From Isoetes taiwanensis (lineage: Eukaryota; Streptophyta; Lycopodiopsida; Isoetales; Isoetaceae): DNA of 64,000 nt. Position numbers and translations under genes: made by a program. Below, one piece after another: positions 31,270-43,323 of this stretch. The DNA is taken from the NCBI GenBank assembly GCA_021234155.1, contig JAJEKV010000003.1:7132413-7196412 (forward strand), written 5' to 3'. The first letter of the stretch is position 1, and each line of letters opens with the position of its first letter. Below the pieces are notes generated by a model. It ran no database searches. It had not been told where the DNA came from and was given only the letters and a program-made list of their open reading frames with translations.

Positions 31270-33720
31270 GATTTTGCATTTTTTCACCAATCAGATTTGT
31301 AATCATGAAGAAAGAGACAAGAAAAAGGAAAAACCACAGGCCTTCTTGGTCTTAATATCTTAGATATGTTCAAGAAGATTAAGAAAAAAAAGATGATGAA
31401 GAAATCCTAAACCCGATGAAGATGCAAGTGAGGGTGAAGATAATGGCAATGAAAAACTATGTTCGGTACAAATGGTTGAAGATATGGTTATGGATGCGTT
31501 ATGATAAGGAGAAGGATGCAATATTTTGCAAAACATGTGAAGCTTTTGCCATTCGGGTACTTTTAGCAGTTCTTTTATCATTATGATGTTCTTAGTTCTC
31601 TTGTCGTATATATATATGTATATATATTACTAGTTACTAGATTGATAATCGGCCAGGTTAGTTGCGACAAGTGGGCCTTTTACGTGTGGAGGAAGTAGAA
31701 ATTTTAAGACATCGAGTTTTATGATCATGCAGCCTCAAGAACTCATGTTGTTGCAGAGGAGGAAAAGAAAGCAAATGCCGAGAAGGAAAAATGCCCTGAT
31801 AGAAGCGGTACAAAAATGCAATCTAGTGTAGAAGGGCGTGCTAAATATGTTTAGGCGGCTTATACATTAATGATTATGAAATGTAGTAGACTTGATTGAT
31901 TTGGTAGGCACTTTGCAATAACTAAACATTTATATTGGAATGACCATGCATGCCAAGGCTTTATTGCTTGTATTGGGGGACGACTTGCTCTTATCTAACA
32001 TTGAGGAAATGAAATGTAGCCCCTTTTTTGGTGTGCAAGTTGATGAGTCGACGGATGTGGCAACTCAACAACATCTTGTGTTACGTGTCACTTATTTGGA
32101 GCATAGTGGCCAGCTTAAGAATAAATTTTTAACAATTTTAAAGGGTCGAGGAAAGCTAATCTTTGACCACATTACATGACTTCTTAGTAAGCCATCTTAA
32201 AGAAATTTGGTCTTGATATGACTAAGTTAATGGGATTTGGGTGCGATTGAGCATAAGAAGAAAGGTGTATTTTGCTACATTGAAGGCTTCCGTCCTTATA
32301 TGACTAGTATCCTTTGCATTGCTCATCGTAAAAATTTGGTGGAGTGCAAGATCGACAAAGGGATCATATATGAAATGGATAGAAGATATTGAAAATATGG
32401 TCAATTCTATTGCAGCTAATTTCTCTGCTTGTGACTTAAGATTAGAAAAGTTGCGGGGAATTATTGAATGAATGTACATGTGCAGCTTGGAGATTGGAAG
32501 GGATTCAAGAAACACGTTGGTTGAGTAGACATAGTGCCATTGCTAAGCTATGTGAGGATTTGCCATGTAAGTGCTAGAATATTCAAGGATGGAAAATCAT
32601 GATATTTTTGAAAAGCTTGCTGATTTTAAGATGATCTACCTTTGCACTTTTTGGCGAGGCGTTCTTGGAGGTCTCACAATATTAAGTAAACTAGTAGCGG
32701 TGCCGGCGTTCTTTGGACATAAAGCTTTCTTATTTGGCGTAAGTTGAAACTTGTAAATGAGAAAAATATCTTTCTTTGCCATGTAACCCGTATCTATGTT
32801 TTCGTAAGCGTGGCCTAAATTCCACAATTCACTAATAAGTTCCTATTTTAACTTGAATTTGTTTGCCTTGAAATTAATTTAGAGCATAGAAATTAATGAG
32901 GTAATAGATTATTGATTTTGGGCTTATATACTTGGTTGCCCATAAAACAATCAAACCATAAAACCATGTGCAAGACATGCATACACGTGCCCATAAGGCA
33001 TTTTTCAATGACAACCTCAACATGGGGTTTTATATATCTAGCATCTTGTTGTCTCTAGAGCGGGATGTATTTCTTAAGGTTATATCTTAAATCTTGACTA
33101 TCTTCCTTCTAGTTCACGTAGCAAAAAGGAATTCTCTAGATTTTTTACTCAATTGATTATGCAAAGATTGATTCTATTGAAAGACAATCATGTATATTAA
33201 AGAAAAACCCAAAAGAAACTTTAGTCGGCACTTTTAGCAGGACAAAAATAGTTATCAAAGCGTGTTGCAAGGGCCCTTTCACATCGAGTCAACATACTCT
33301 TGAGTTTCATGTGAAGGCTCCAACGATGTAGAATGCACAAAAATGATTGTATAAGCTGATAGATTATTAAAACCTCATATACCTTGGATATGGTTTTAAA
33401 TGTAGTACCATCTGTCAATATAATTAGAATGCTCACGAGTATTTAGTAACACTTGAGAGATGAAAGCGGTGGCACTCTTTAAAAATATCCATGGGGACCT
33501 TGAGAAAGAAAGGTTCATGTGAGAGGCATGTAGTCAAGAACTTGAAGAAGCTCCTAGATAGCTTTTGCAAAAACATGTAATAATAAGACAAAAGAAAGAG
33601 ATATATCCCCATGGTCTAGATGCTCAAGTCCTTGAGGTTATGCTTGAAAAATGTTGCGGCTTTAGAAAGTGGAGTGGTGATTCATAACTCTCCACATTTT
33701 TTAATAACAAAGTTATCATT
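31270..33720 (+). pseudogene. hAT-like (ZNF862/DUF4371-type) transposase, copy 1
   Basis: After a TTCACCAATCAG acceptor, the plus strand gives an acidic start, then YDKEKDAIFCKTCEAFA (31500-31555, TTF-type zinc finger). After an AG at about 31657 it gives CDKWAF...RKSEILRH-like sequence and SRTHVVAEEEKKANAEKEK. The core follows: MTMHAKALLLVLGDDLLLSN, IEEMKCSPFFGVQVDESTDV and ATQQHLVLRVTYLEHSG (31940-32110, open), then DMTKLMGFG, IAHRKNLVECKI (32318-32355), IQETRWLSRHSAIAKLCEDL (32503-32565) and KLADFKMIYLCTFW (32615-32655). A distal part has KKLLDSFAKN and HGLDAQVLEVML (33540-33645). The S-x-D-EStDV and TRWLSR blocks match DUF4371-type hAT transposases. Frames are broken many times; residues agree between copies. 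Confidence 0.65.
32830..33210. other. AT-rich gap inside the transposase region (copy 62500-62900)
   Basis: No transposase-like residues were found between the CTFW block and the distal C-terminal part. Probably an intron or secondary insertion. Confidence 0.35.
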
Positions 33721-33949
33721 ACATGTTTTGGTAGTTTCCTTAAATCTAATTAGTTTGCGGTTTTATCAACATTAGAAGAGTCGGACCCACTTAGATGAAA
33801 AAACGGTACAAAGAAAGTCCTATAGTTAGGAAAAGAAGCGCCAAAGTAGGATAAAGGGACTCTAACTTGGGATTGTTATAGCTCCCGCCGATGCGACTGC
33901 GAACCCATACAAAGCCACTATCGCTGCAACCAAATGCTATCCATTTTGC

Positions 33950-34335
33950 CCGGCGTTCCGGTCGGATCGGGCCAAATCGGCTCCCTTAATGCGGCGGACT
34001 TGCCCTTACATTTCTTTGATGAACACCCGTCGATGCGTGCCACGGGGTCGTTACATTAGGAGTCTTTGGACCTGCGAGTCACCTTTGCCCCCCTTTGGCT
34101 GCCGTGATTGGGCACTCTGGTCGCGGTACATATTTGTATATATTTGGGTGTTTACGGCATTTTATATGTTAGAACGGTTTGTCGGCCGGTGATTGCGCCC
34201 GCGGTTTTCCCTCGAAAACCCAGGGCGGGGGTTTTAATCCGAGGCGATAATCCGCTTTGCTGCGTTTTTGTATTGGGTCCCATAGGCCGATTGGTCTCCG
34301 TGGGCGATAAAAATACCTTCCTTCCTTCCAACCAA
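33950..34335 (+). mobile_element. 5'-truncated LINE 3' fragment with (CCTT)n tail, copy 1
   Basis: The plus strand matches the reverse of 12650-13030: GGCGGACTTGCCCTTACAT-like coding end, TCACCTTTGCCCCC, GATTGGGCAC, ATATTTGGGTGTTT, CGGTTTTCCCTCGAAAACCC, TTTTAATCCG, TTTTTGTATTGGGTCCCATA and GATAAAAATACC, ending in CTTCCTTCCTTCC (34317-34331). AACCAAATGCTATCCATT just before the fragment (33930-33949) and AACCAAGATGGCCACTT just after the tail (34331-34347) look like a diverged target-site duplication of about 17 bases. The copy is inserted downstream of the transposase remnant. Confidence 0.65.
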
Positions 34336-34532
34336 GATGGCCACTTCGAAATTATATGAATAATGTGATCAGCTAATTAAAAATGGCAAAACAAACATCA
34401 CGAACTACCAAGAAGAGGATCACGTTACAGCAATTTAAAACATATGCATAGTGATGAGAACCTCTTGTAACATGCGGCTGGCAAAAGCATTTACAACATC
34501 CTTCCGGGCATGAGAAAATAAGCAGTTAACAT
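34336..34532. other. Linker between the two units
   Basis: About 197 bases with no second copy in the window, probably because the equivalent before position 1 lies outside and the one after 64000 also. AT-rich; nothing coding. Confidence 0.4.
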
Positions 34533-34544
34533 CTCAAAACATAC

Positions 34545-34970
34545 CTTAAATTGACATAGTCAAAAATCGAAATCAAAGAAGCACCATTCTTTGCAAAGTC
34601 CTACATGCTCAAATATACATTTGCGGTGAGCCTATATATGCCACTTTCGTCTTGGTTGAGAAGCCCGGACTATATTTTGATAACCGTCTTTGCCAAACAT
34701 TTTGCTCTGACCCATAAAAGTTGATGCCTCGGCGAAGGTGCTCATGAAACCCGGAAGGAATGAAAATAGAATGTTTGAGCTGTAAATGCCCATGCTATTG
34801 CTCTATCCAGCTGTTTTTTCAACGGACATCTTGGCAATGTCAAATCCTTGTAGGCATTCTGTTGCCTAAATACCTTGTGATGGTAAGCGATGTCTAGGCG
34901 GATACCACATGGCAGCCATCTTTGCATGAGCAGAGATCGAAAAAGGCTGTGATGGTCTTTAGCTTTCATA
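34545..34970 (-). pseudogene. Unidentified coding remnant, copy 2
   Basis: This is the second copy of the remnant at 15-460. A 75-residue open stretch at 34742-34969 contains RLDIAYHHKVF, NAYKDL and KQLDRAIAWAFTAQTFYFHSF-like sequence. The downstream part (34740-34560) continues in shifted frames with YGSEQNVWQRRLSKYSPGF. The residues are typical of a soluble or mitochondrial protein but match no family I can name. Confidence 0.35.
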
Positions 34971-35789
34971 TCTTTGAACCAAAAAATGGATAACCACGAA
35001 ATATGATTGTCGGAAGAACCTCCAAGCGGCTTTTAGGATGATATGCCATAAAAATAGGTGCGGATCAATTGTCTTCTTTCATAGTAGCGAGAAGCGGGAA
35101 AAAAATACCAAAATCGAGAATAGGTTAAGCTTCGAGCAAAGGTAAATCCTATTAGAACTCAAAATCTTGATAATGTTTTCGCTCTGCTTTCGGTCTTAGG
35201 AGCTGCCATAGCTGCATAAAGCGTACCCTAGAATAGGCTAAAAAAAACCCCCTAAGAAATGACAAGCGAATGGAGGGCTTGCCATATGGGCTGTGGCATT
35301 GAGATGTGATAGCTGAACGGAAGCTTTGAAGTGTTATTTTTTTTTTTTTCTTCAAAGTGACGCCGGCATCAACCCGGTTTAGGCTGACATGCTCCCCTCG
35401 CAAACCCGAAGCCATCACGGCTTCTACGCTGCCTTTCTGTTTCGATAGAACAGCGTCGTTGCCCTCTTTTTATATTGAATCTCCATAGTCCCTTAGAAAG
35501 ATCGAATTCTCACCCGTTGGATCTAGCGTGGTCCATTACATAACATTATAATATAAGATTGTTTCAAGCTCGTAGTTTTGATATAACTATTATAGCGAGC
35601 ATGTTACAAGCTGTTATCAAAGGTCTTCAAACTTATGACATTCTTGAGCTGAGGCAGATTTGAATGCAAGTCAACATGATTGAAGGGTTATCCCATAGTT
35701 CACGATTATGGTCCTCGGTGTGGGTGGCTAGCGACCTTAAGAACTTCCATATGTGGGGATGAGTATAGGACCTTCAAACTATCAAGGCA

Positions 35790-36381
35790 AACTGATGGGA
35801 CAGATTTGGAAATTGCCTTAACACATCAAAGACCTATGGAAAGGCTATTTGTATTTGTTTGCAAGTCAGTTGAAGACACATCAATAATGAAAATTTTTAA
35901 TATTCTATCTTCTTTACTTATATCAAGGGCTATGAGACCAAGAAAGTTTAGTGAGGATGGTTTAGAAGAATTAATTACCTTTTATGGAACACCAAAGAAA
36001 GTCAAGGGATCGAGGAGAAGGCATTGCCTTCAATTGATGAAGTGTGGAGGGCTGAGTATCACAGTTACAAAATCCATGCTTTAGCTAATTGGCGACATAA
36101 GAGCATGGAAGATGTTTGTGCTATGATAAGCTTCAAACCAAACAAAGGAGATGCGTTTCAAAAACATTCTAACGTTGCTTCAAATTTCTTTAGTTCAATG
36201 TGCTAGCAATGCAATTTGTGAAAGCATATTCAGCCATAGAACTAACATCAAAACAAGAGGGCGTCCATTGATGGGAGCACAGAGTTTAAATGCAAGTCTT
36301 TCCGCTGTTGTAAATGGAACTGGTAAAGCAAGAGACTTTGACTTCAGAAAGAATATAGAATTGTGGAGAAAAGAAGGCTGA
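35790..36381 (+). pseudogene. hAT transposase C-terminal fragment, copy 2 (best preserved)
   Basis: Overlapping open stretches (35680-36084, 36024-36206, 36151-36381) assemble into one protein segment with two frame changes. It reads LTHQRPMERLFVFVCKS, then LPSIDEVWRAEYHSYKIHAL, then FQKHSNVASNFFSSM, then ASNAICESIFSHRTNIKTRG and SLNASLSAVVNG, and it stops at 36381. The SNA-CE-IFS-IKT-LNA spacing is that of the hAT dimerisation domain. The stop comes shortly after the domain, as in complete hAT transposases, so this is probably the true C-terminus. Frame changes sit where the copies disagree and may be sequence errors. Confidence 0.65.
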
Positions 36382-39300
36382 TGTCGAGGTCGCCTTATCT
36401 ATACTGGTGAACCAAGATGCTACTTAGTTTAGTAGGCTGCTGATAGTAATGTAACAGCCTAAAATTTTGATATATAGTGGGCTATCTATGTACTACCCAC
36501 AAAAATGGCTTTGTGTATTCTCACAATTTTTTTTTTTGAAGTCAAGTATATGTATTATATTCAAAGGATAAAATGTTTACATACATACAGTTGAGTCCAG
36601 AGCTGCTACCACTTCTCGTATCCATGGATAGCAGTCCAGACTCTGGGCCTAGTACTCTTTTAGCCTCTCTCGACTTCTTTTCCATAGGATACTACAGGAG
36701 AGAAGGACTAATTTCCTAGACCCTAATGACACAACTAGGGCCAGTTACTGAACAAGAACAACCCGGCCTCTTCTCCAAAACATATACTATGGGAGCTAAG
36801 TTCCTGTCTTTCCACATGCCCCAAGCTGCATCATTGCTTCAAAAATAGGCCCTCGGATATAGCAAAGAAACCGGACACGAGATTACTAGCGCAAGAAGGG
36901 AGTAGCCAATCGCTGTTGTCATTTTGCCAAACTAGAGACATGATCCTCTTTATGCTCCCCCCTTAGAAGATTGTGTTGATCCCATCAATGGCTTTGCGGC
37001 AATACTATAGGGGTGCCTCATGCAATGAGGCACTTTCGACCTCTTTACCAGCGAACCGAAAGGATCCGCACGCTAGAATCGACCCCGCTGACCCATCGCA
37101 TCTAGCCATGCGGCCTTGTCTTCTGCAAGACCAAGAATGTAACCTTTCTAGGGTCTCATGCCCACTAGAAGTCCATGACTTTTGAGCTGTCCCATTTCTG
37201 CGGACTACCAATTCTCAAGCCACCCCTTCTTTGGGAAAGGGGCACAGACCTGCTAATTGTTAGACAAAGCAGCCACCGCAGTTTTTGAAACATTTGCAGA
37301 AATGCGAAGTGCTCATCTTACGTCAAAGTGCGGCTCTTGCGGATACTAGCACCGGCATAAAGAAAAGGGTTCTGAGAATAGTACTATAGATGCCAACAAG
37401 CGTCTTCTTCTCGGTATTTGTCATAATACTACTGAGGGGCCATGGTTGTTTCGGTCTGTCTAACACCAAGCTAATCTTGAAGATCCCTTAGGAAATTTTT
37501 CTAGGCGGGGGTAGGTACTTGAAGAGTGGTTCCTTCTTCTTATGGCAACACATACTACGAGGGTTGTTTATATCGTTTCACGGAATCGCATCCCTTCTCG
37601 GCCCGGACCACTAGGAGGTGACAAGAGCGAGATCAATGGCGGAAAAGGAGCACTCTGTTTTTAGATAGAAAGTAAAAAAAGTTTACTAATCTTTGTCAAT
37701 AATTCTCTCAATGTATGATGGCCAGCGTTATGCTTGATTATTATACCCTTTGGATTCTGTACAAAGGTACCATTTTAGATGATTCTCATCCATAGGTGAA
37801 ACCAATTGAACATCGTGAAACCAATTGAACATCTGATCTTTTACATTTTGGCGATTATAGATATATTATCGGAGACTTAAATGCATCAACTCTTAGGTTA
37901 ACATTTGGGTCAAGATGAATTCTTTGCGAGAAGCGACTTTCTTTGTGAAACAATCATTAACCATCGACATTAGCAGAGCAGCGGCCGTACCCGTTACTAG
38001 TAGTATACTTTTTTTTTTTTGTCTTTGGGAAAATCAAATGGGATCTGTTATGAATTTTGTTTTGCGAGGAGCGACCGATTCAAAATTATAATTTCCGATT
38101 AAGTGAGAAAACTACAGGAAATTTTCCGATAGGAGAAAAAAGGTTTCCCCAACGCTGCCTAGCTATGAGAGTTATTTGGAGGGCTCTCTTCAATGGTCCG
38201 TCATCATCTAATCGTCTATCATGCTTCACCTTAAGGCAAATCCTTCACGTTGAAGGCAATACCTTGAGTTAGATGATTCTTTTATGGTTCTTTTGCACAT
38301 CTTCCTTGACTTCGACTACTTTGATTTCGACTACTTTGAGAAGAAATGAGGGATAAAAAAAAAGAAGGAATGGCTATGGTATTACAAGAATAGTAACTCA
38401 TATTATGACAACGGGTTAATTAACTTTTAGCATAATCCTTGGAGTTTTATTTAAGTTAATTAATGCAACTCTTGTGCTAAAGACACAACTTACAACTTGT
38501 AAAGATAGTGCATGGAGGATAGATCCCAGCAAGAAAAATAAGCGGTAGAATTTAGATCTTCAATGATTCACCATAAAATTTTCAAAGCGAGCACTTCTTG
38601 GCGATGGGGAAGCGGAGACCACTATGATATGTTTGCATAAGTGCATTGTCATTTTGCATATCAGCAGGAAGGCTTATTACTTTTGAATTTGAAACAACAA
38701 CATAAGTGCATTATTATTTTCAAACTTTGATATTCCTTTTTTTAAATTATGCTGAAATGAAAAGCCCAACAACTTATTTGGGCACCTTTTCTAGTAATTA
38801 TAGAATGTTAGAACTAACCTTGCCAAGACACCATGCCTGATGCACCTGCATTGTGAGTAATAAGTTTGTTATATGAACTAGTAGAGTAACTAACATTGCA
38901 ATGCATTGAGCCAATTAAATCTGCCTTAGAAGCAAAGACTAAACACATTTGTTGTATGAGATGCTAGGCTATTGAATCAAATATAGAAATGTATTGGATA
39001 GCGAGAAAATGCTTTGTGAACTTCGAAGATGAAGTCGAGGGAGGCATAAACATATAGGCGTTTAAGAGGCGTAAAACGATAGGGATGCAACCACAATCAA
39101 GAGTCAAGATTGTGGGTCTTGTAGTGCCTCATGGAAGTGCCTCTAAGTATGGCGGCTCATGGCACCAATTCAATGAACAATTAGTTCATATATTAGTAAA
39201 ACTTTGAATATCTATCGTTTGCGAAATCACGGTGGACAACCAAAGCTAAATGCGGGAATAGGCATGTCTGACACAACTTGAAAGCGAAGTCGAGAGACCC

Positions 39301-39639
39301 AAACTCAAGCTGGGCCGAAATGCCTAAAATTTATATTGACATATAATCGAAACTAAAATCGGATTGATGAAGACAATCCTAGTAGTTGAGAATAAAAAGT
39401 ACAGGGGCGAGGATATTTTATAAAAGTCTGAGCTGCCTTAAGTGTTAGGCATATGAGAGCGAGCGTCATGCGGACCTACATATCTTTGCCGGTTGTGCAA
39501 TGTTAGAAATGCCGAAATTTTGAAAATGGCTTAAAAATGAGGATACTCACGTATGTGTTTGCTTGCTTTGGCCCGATACCCTCTTTTGGCGTTGCCATTA
39601 AAAGCGTTTTTTCAGCTCTTTATAAAAATGAGCTAGTTC

Positions 39640-40610
39640 TGAAGAATTTTTAGAGTGGTAGATATGGATGCTTGTCACTTCCAACAAGGCCCAGTCATCC
39701 TTTTTAATCCTATGCAGCAAACAGAAATCATTCCATCCCGCTCCAAAACTAGTAGTGTAGAGTAACATCTCCATATAATCTGTTTCTTTTTGAACCTAGG
39801 AAGTGCAACTTTCACAATTCCTCCTGTTATTACTGAAATGTTGGCTGCAAGCGACCGAGGCGACTATAAAATGTACGTGATTGTTATAAAAAAAGCCAGG
39901 CAGAATGCATATAACTTAATAAGATAAATTACAACAAAAAAACCTACATTTCTTCCGCCTCGCAGATTATTATGCGTGAATTTCATGATATGATATCGAT
40001 CGAGGAAGCCCCTCCCTTTGCGACTTATCTTTGTTTCCTCAAATTTTTCGAGAATTTGGATGAAGAGGAGTTCCTCTTTTTTTTCCTTAGAGGACATCCT
40101 TTTTTTTTCTCTATGACTCTAACCCATAGCAATTTTCGTTCAAAAGCTTGCAAAAGAATGTCCCCTTCTTCCATGCCCTCCTCTGTTCAAGCCGGACTCC
40201 ATCCATCGCAAGACATATTTTGTGATCTTTGTTTCACAACTTCAACATTGTGATGTGAACCTTTTGGTCCTCGGATTAACGAGAGAACCTTTGCACAAAT
40301 GCTTATTGAGTTTGGAAAAAGGAAGCGATGTCGCCAAGATTTTAAGCAACATATTAGCGTTACAAAAATTGAATCGACAATTTACCAAATGAAGTTTGGA
40401 TCAGCGATTGGGCTGTAAAATGGGCAAGGATTCTTCCTGCCATAGCCGTTCGTTCTTTTTTCTCCCTCATTTTTTTTTCTCAGCGTCGTCGAGTGAAGAT
40501 TAGGTTTGGCCATAATCGGGCTCTACCATATCAGCATATCAGCATCATTAAAATGCAAAATCATTACCGTGACAGTGGTATATGGGATAATTTTAGATCT
40601 AAAATGTAGG
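39640..40610 (-). pseudogene. Unidentified gene, minus-strand arm, copy 2
   Basis: Second-segment copy of 9620-10610. The minus strand keeps a 78-codon open frame (39864-40097) with ILEKFEET and FLDRYHIMKF. The HHNVEVV and RRGHSF blocks are at 40250-40150. In this segment the partner arm was deleted, so the inverted pair no longer exists here. Confidence 0.45.
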
Positions 40611-41179
40611 TTACTAAAATTAGAATGATTGTAGGTTACTAGACCTAAATTTGTTGTCTGAGAAGGCTTTAATTTGGGCTTTTGGACAAATTTCTATTTG
40701 TTCTTTCTTTTTCAATATTTTGTTTCGGAAATGGCAAGTGGAGGAGAATAGCTTTGTTTCCATGGTATAATACAAAACTTATGTAGCTGGTTGAGTAGCA
40801 AGGATTAGAAGCGTTAATCAATGTTAATGTTAACATTAATGTGCTTAGCTCCTCAAATGTGTGGTCTCTTGTTCAGCATTGCCTGAAGCAGAATAGAATA
40901 GAACAGGGTTTGGTTTTGTTAGCCCAGAAGTTTTAGACTTATTTAAGAAGCTGTAGATATTAAATTATACAAATGAAGAAGGAAAGGGTGATAACTTCAT
41001 ACTAATTAGGCAAAGCGACTAGGCATATTTTCTACATTTTGGACTTGTTCAAATGAATGCGATATATGCCCATCGTAGTCACTCTAGTAGCGATCACCAA
41101 TGGTAGAATCTGGGCATGAAGTCTGTTCACATGTGATCGAGAAGTGACATGGAGGGCATGGGGTCTTGACTTGTTTGGG

Positions 41180-42150
41180 CTGGTCATGGCGGCATAAGGT
41201 TTGCCACACATGGGCTTCTAGTGGAACTTAGAGAGTGTCTCTTTCCCTCCCTTGTTTATGAGGTGTAAAAGCACGAATCTATTGCCAGAATAATATAAAT
41301 GTCAAAGCCCAAATGGATTGCGAGAAAAATGGCTAGAATAATCGATGTGCACGGCACGCAAATCAAATCCACATTACACCTTGCATTTTGTTGCTATTAT
41401 TTCAAGCTTCTTGATTACCATGTTTTGTTTTACGTATATGTAAATACATGAAGAAATACTTCACTCTTATAAGATGAAAGTTATGACCTTGAATGTATGT
41501 ACATCAAATCCTTCCATGTGATGATAATTGTAAGGTATTCCCCAGTCATCTAGAATGATGAACATGTGGCAACTCCCAGGAATATGAAAAAAGAAATCCA
41601 TGATTCTTTATGGCTCCTGGAGATGGATCTTTGGATTTGGCTTGAGTGCATGGATCACATCAGGAAACTAAAACCCAAAAATTAAACAAGAGTGAGTGTC
41701 TCTGAGAATAATAACTCAAATAATATAAGCATCATTTGGTAATGCACAAGAATATGAACTAACCAACCTTGATACCATCACGAATGAAGAATACTGGAAT
41801 GTTGTTTCCAACCAAGTCGAAGTTCCTTTCCCTTGTATAAAACTACACATCAAAATCCCTTGGAGCTCGTAGAGTTTCAGGACTTCTTCTCTCATGGATT
41901 ACAATTGAAAAGTGGACAATAAGTGGGGTTTGAGCCCGGGGGCACGTAAGAAATCAGCACAAGTCAAGTGGGATATATCATGTGTGACCTCAAAGGAAAC
42001 CCTTTGCACTTGCATCATTTGCATGTACAACACGTTACGGAATCCTCTCCTGTCAAAGCTGGGCAAGCTTCTCAACTAGATGGTAGTCTTCATGCGGCAC
42101 ATGCCCTGCATTTACAATTACATCACGGCTTGTATAAGATGTCCTCATTA
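41180..42150 (-). pseudogene. Catalase gene fragment, copy 2
   Basis: Same exons, intron and truncation as at 21380-22330. The FPDVIHALKPNPK exon is at about 41665-41480 and the NFDLVGNNIPVFFIRDGIK exon ends near 41766. The stop after QEP is shared, so it predates the duplications. Truncation near 41069 coincides with the breakpoint of the partial segment copy. Confidence 0.8.
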
Positions 42151-43323
42151 GAAAAGGTTAATTATTGATAGGTAGAATCAATTGCTTGATAAAATGAAAT
42201 AAAATAGTCCTCAGACGGAGACAAAAATAATGATTGAAAAAACCGGATATCTTAGAACATACATAGAAAAAGCCCGACATTCTAAATGAAATTTGGTTAC
42301 ACTATATTAGTGTTCATAAGCTAGCGATATATCTAGATAAATGTAATAAGAATTATTATGCAAGGTATTCACTACGACCTTTGCGATGATGTAGGCTCAA
42401 AGCTGAAGCGCCTTGCACAAAAAAAAACCTAAAAAGAAGCGTGAAGCTAGGAACAAGCGGAGGATGCATTTGAGACTTTACATGTCTTGTTTACACTGTA
42501 CTCATTTGCCAAACTTGCTTAATGCAAATAACTCTTCAAATTGCAAAAATGAAAGAGATAAAAATGTAATCGCTTCAAGCTTTAGCAATGGAGCCGGTGA
42601 AAAAAATAAACTGCTTGTGGCATTCGTACACGGATGTTTTTCAGCCTAAACTTCCATAAAACTTCCATGCTAATACAAACTTGGCATATCTATAGCCTCG
42701 GATCTTCAAAGGTAATGCCTAACATATGATCTGCGAATGAAGGTTCTGCCCATCTCCGTTCTCGACCACCCTCGGCTCCATGGCGGTAAGCCCGTATTTT
42801 TGCTTCATCTATATAAGGACATTTTGGAAGAAAAAAAACATCCATAACCCGATCCGCGCACTTGCTTTATCACGGGTATAATATGGTGAAACCCCGGTAT
42901 GTGAGTAGTGGAAATTTTGTCTAGATCATGTTCACAATGAGTGGAGCAGAATCCATCCTTACTTTCGTTTTTGGAGTCATTTTAGGGTAGCATGGGGTCG
43001 ACTACTCATAGTGTCTTGAGGCCAAAGTGAGATTTCTAAAATGGGACTGGCGCCTTTGTGTGAGTAGTGGAAACCTGTTTGGGTATATTTTGACCAATTC
43101 GAGCAAAATAAGATACGCAACCTACTAACTTAACATCCTTAACACCATATATAACAAGTTATTTACTTATATTACTCAAACATTTCTAATACAACAGTCT
43201 CATCTATCGGCCTTCTTTATAAATCTATTCTTGGACGCTAAAAATCTATTCTCCGCGGATGCTAAAAATCTATTCTTATTCTTATTCTTTATAAATCGGG
43301 CAGGTGCAAGTTCTTTGGCATGC

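Larger units (their letters stand above)
18606..34335. repeat. Right duplicated segment, copy 1
   Basis: This 15.7 kb block carries, in order, the DDE-like remnant, catalase fragment, Lys-rich remnant, LTR, hAT C-terminus, RING-like gene, ZNF862-like transposase and LINE 3' end. It is colinear with 48393-64000 throughout, with an offset of about 29.7 kb. The catalase-to-LTR interval (21237-25963) is also present at 41069-47979. Confidence 0.9.
34533..41068. repeat. Left duplicated segment, copy 2 (internally deleted)
   Basis: This is a direct copy of 1-11080 lacking four internal blocks. The 3848-3988 and 4036-6793 blocks are joined out at 38310-38380. The TRIM-like element is absent at 38880 and the 1.2 kb insertion is absent at 38930. 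It ends at 41064-41068, where the sequence jumps from the equivalent of 11080 to the equivalent of about 21237 through a shared ATATG. Confidence 0.9.

Noticed and set aside
32222-32515. Minus-strand 97-codon frame and the one at 33221-33436
   Set aside because: They lie antisense to the transposase core and distal region, whose residues match hAT-type enzymes on the plus strand.
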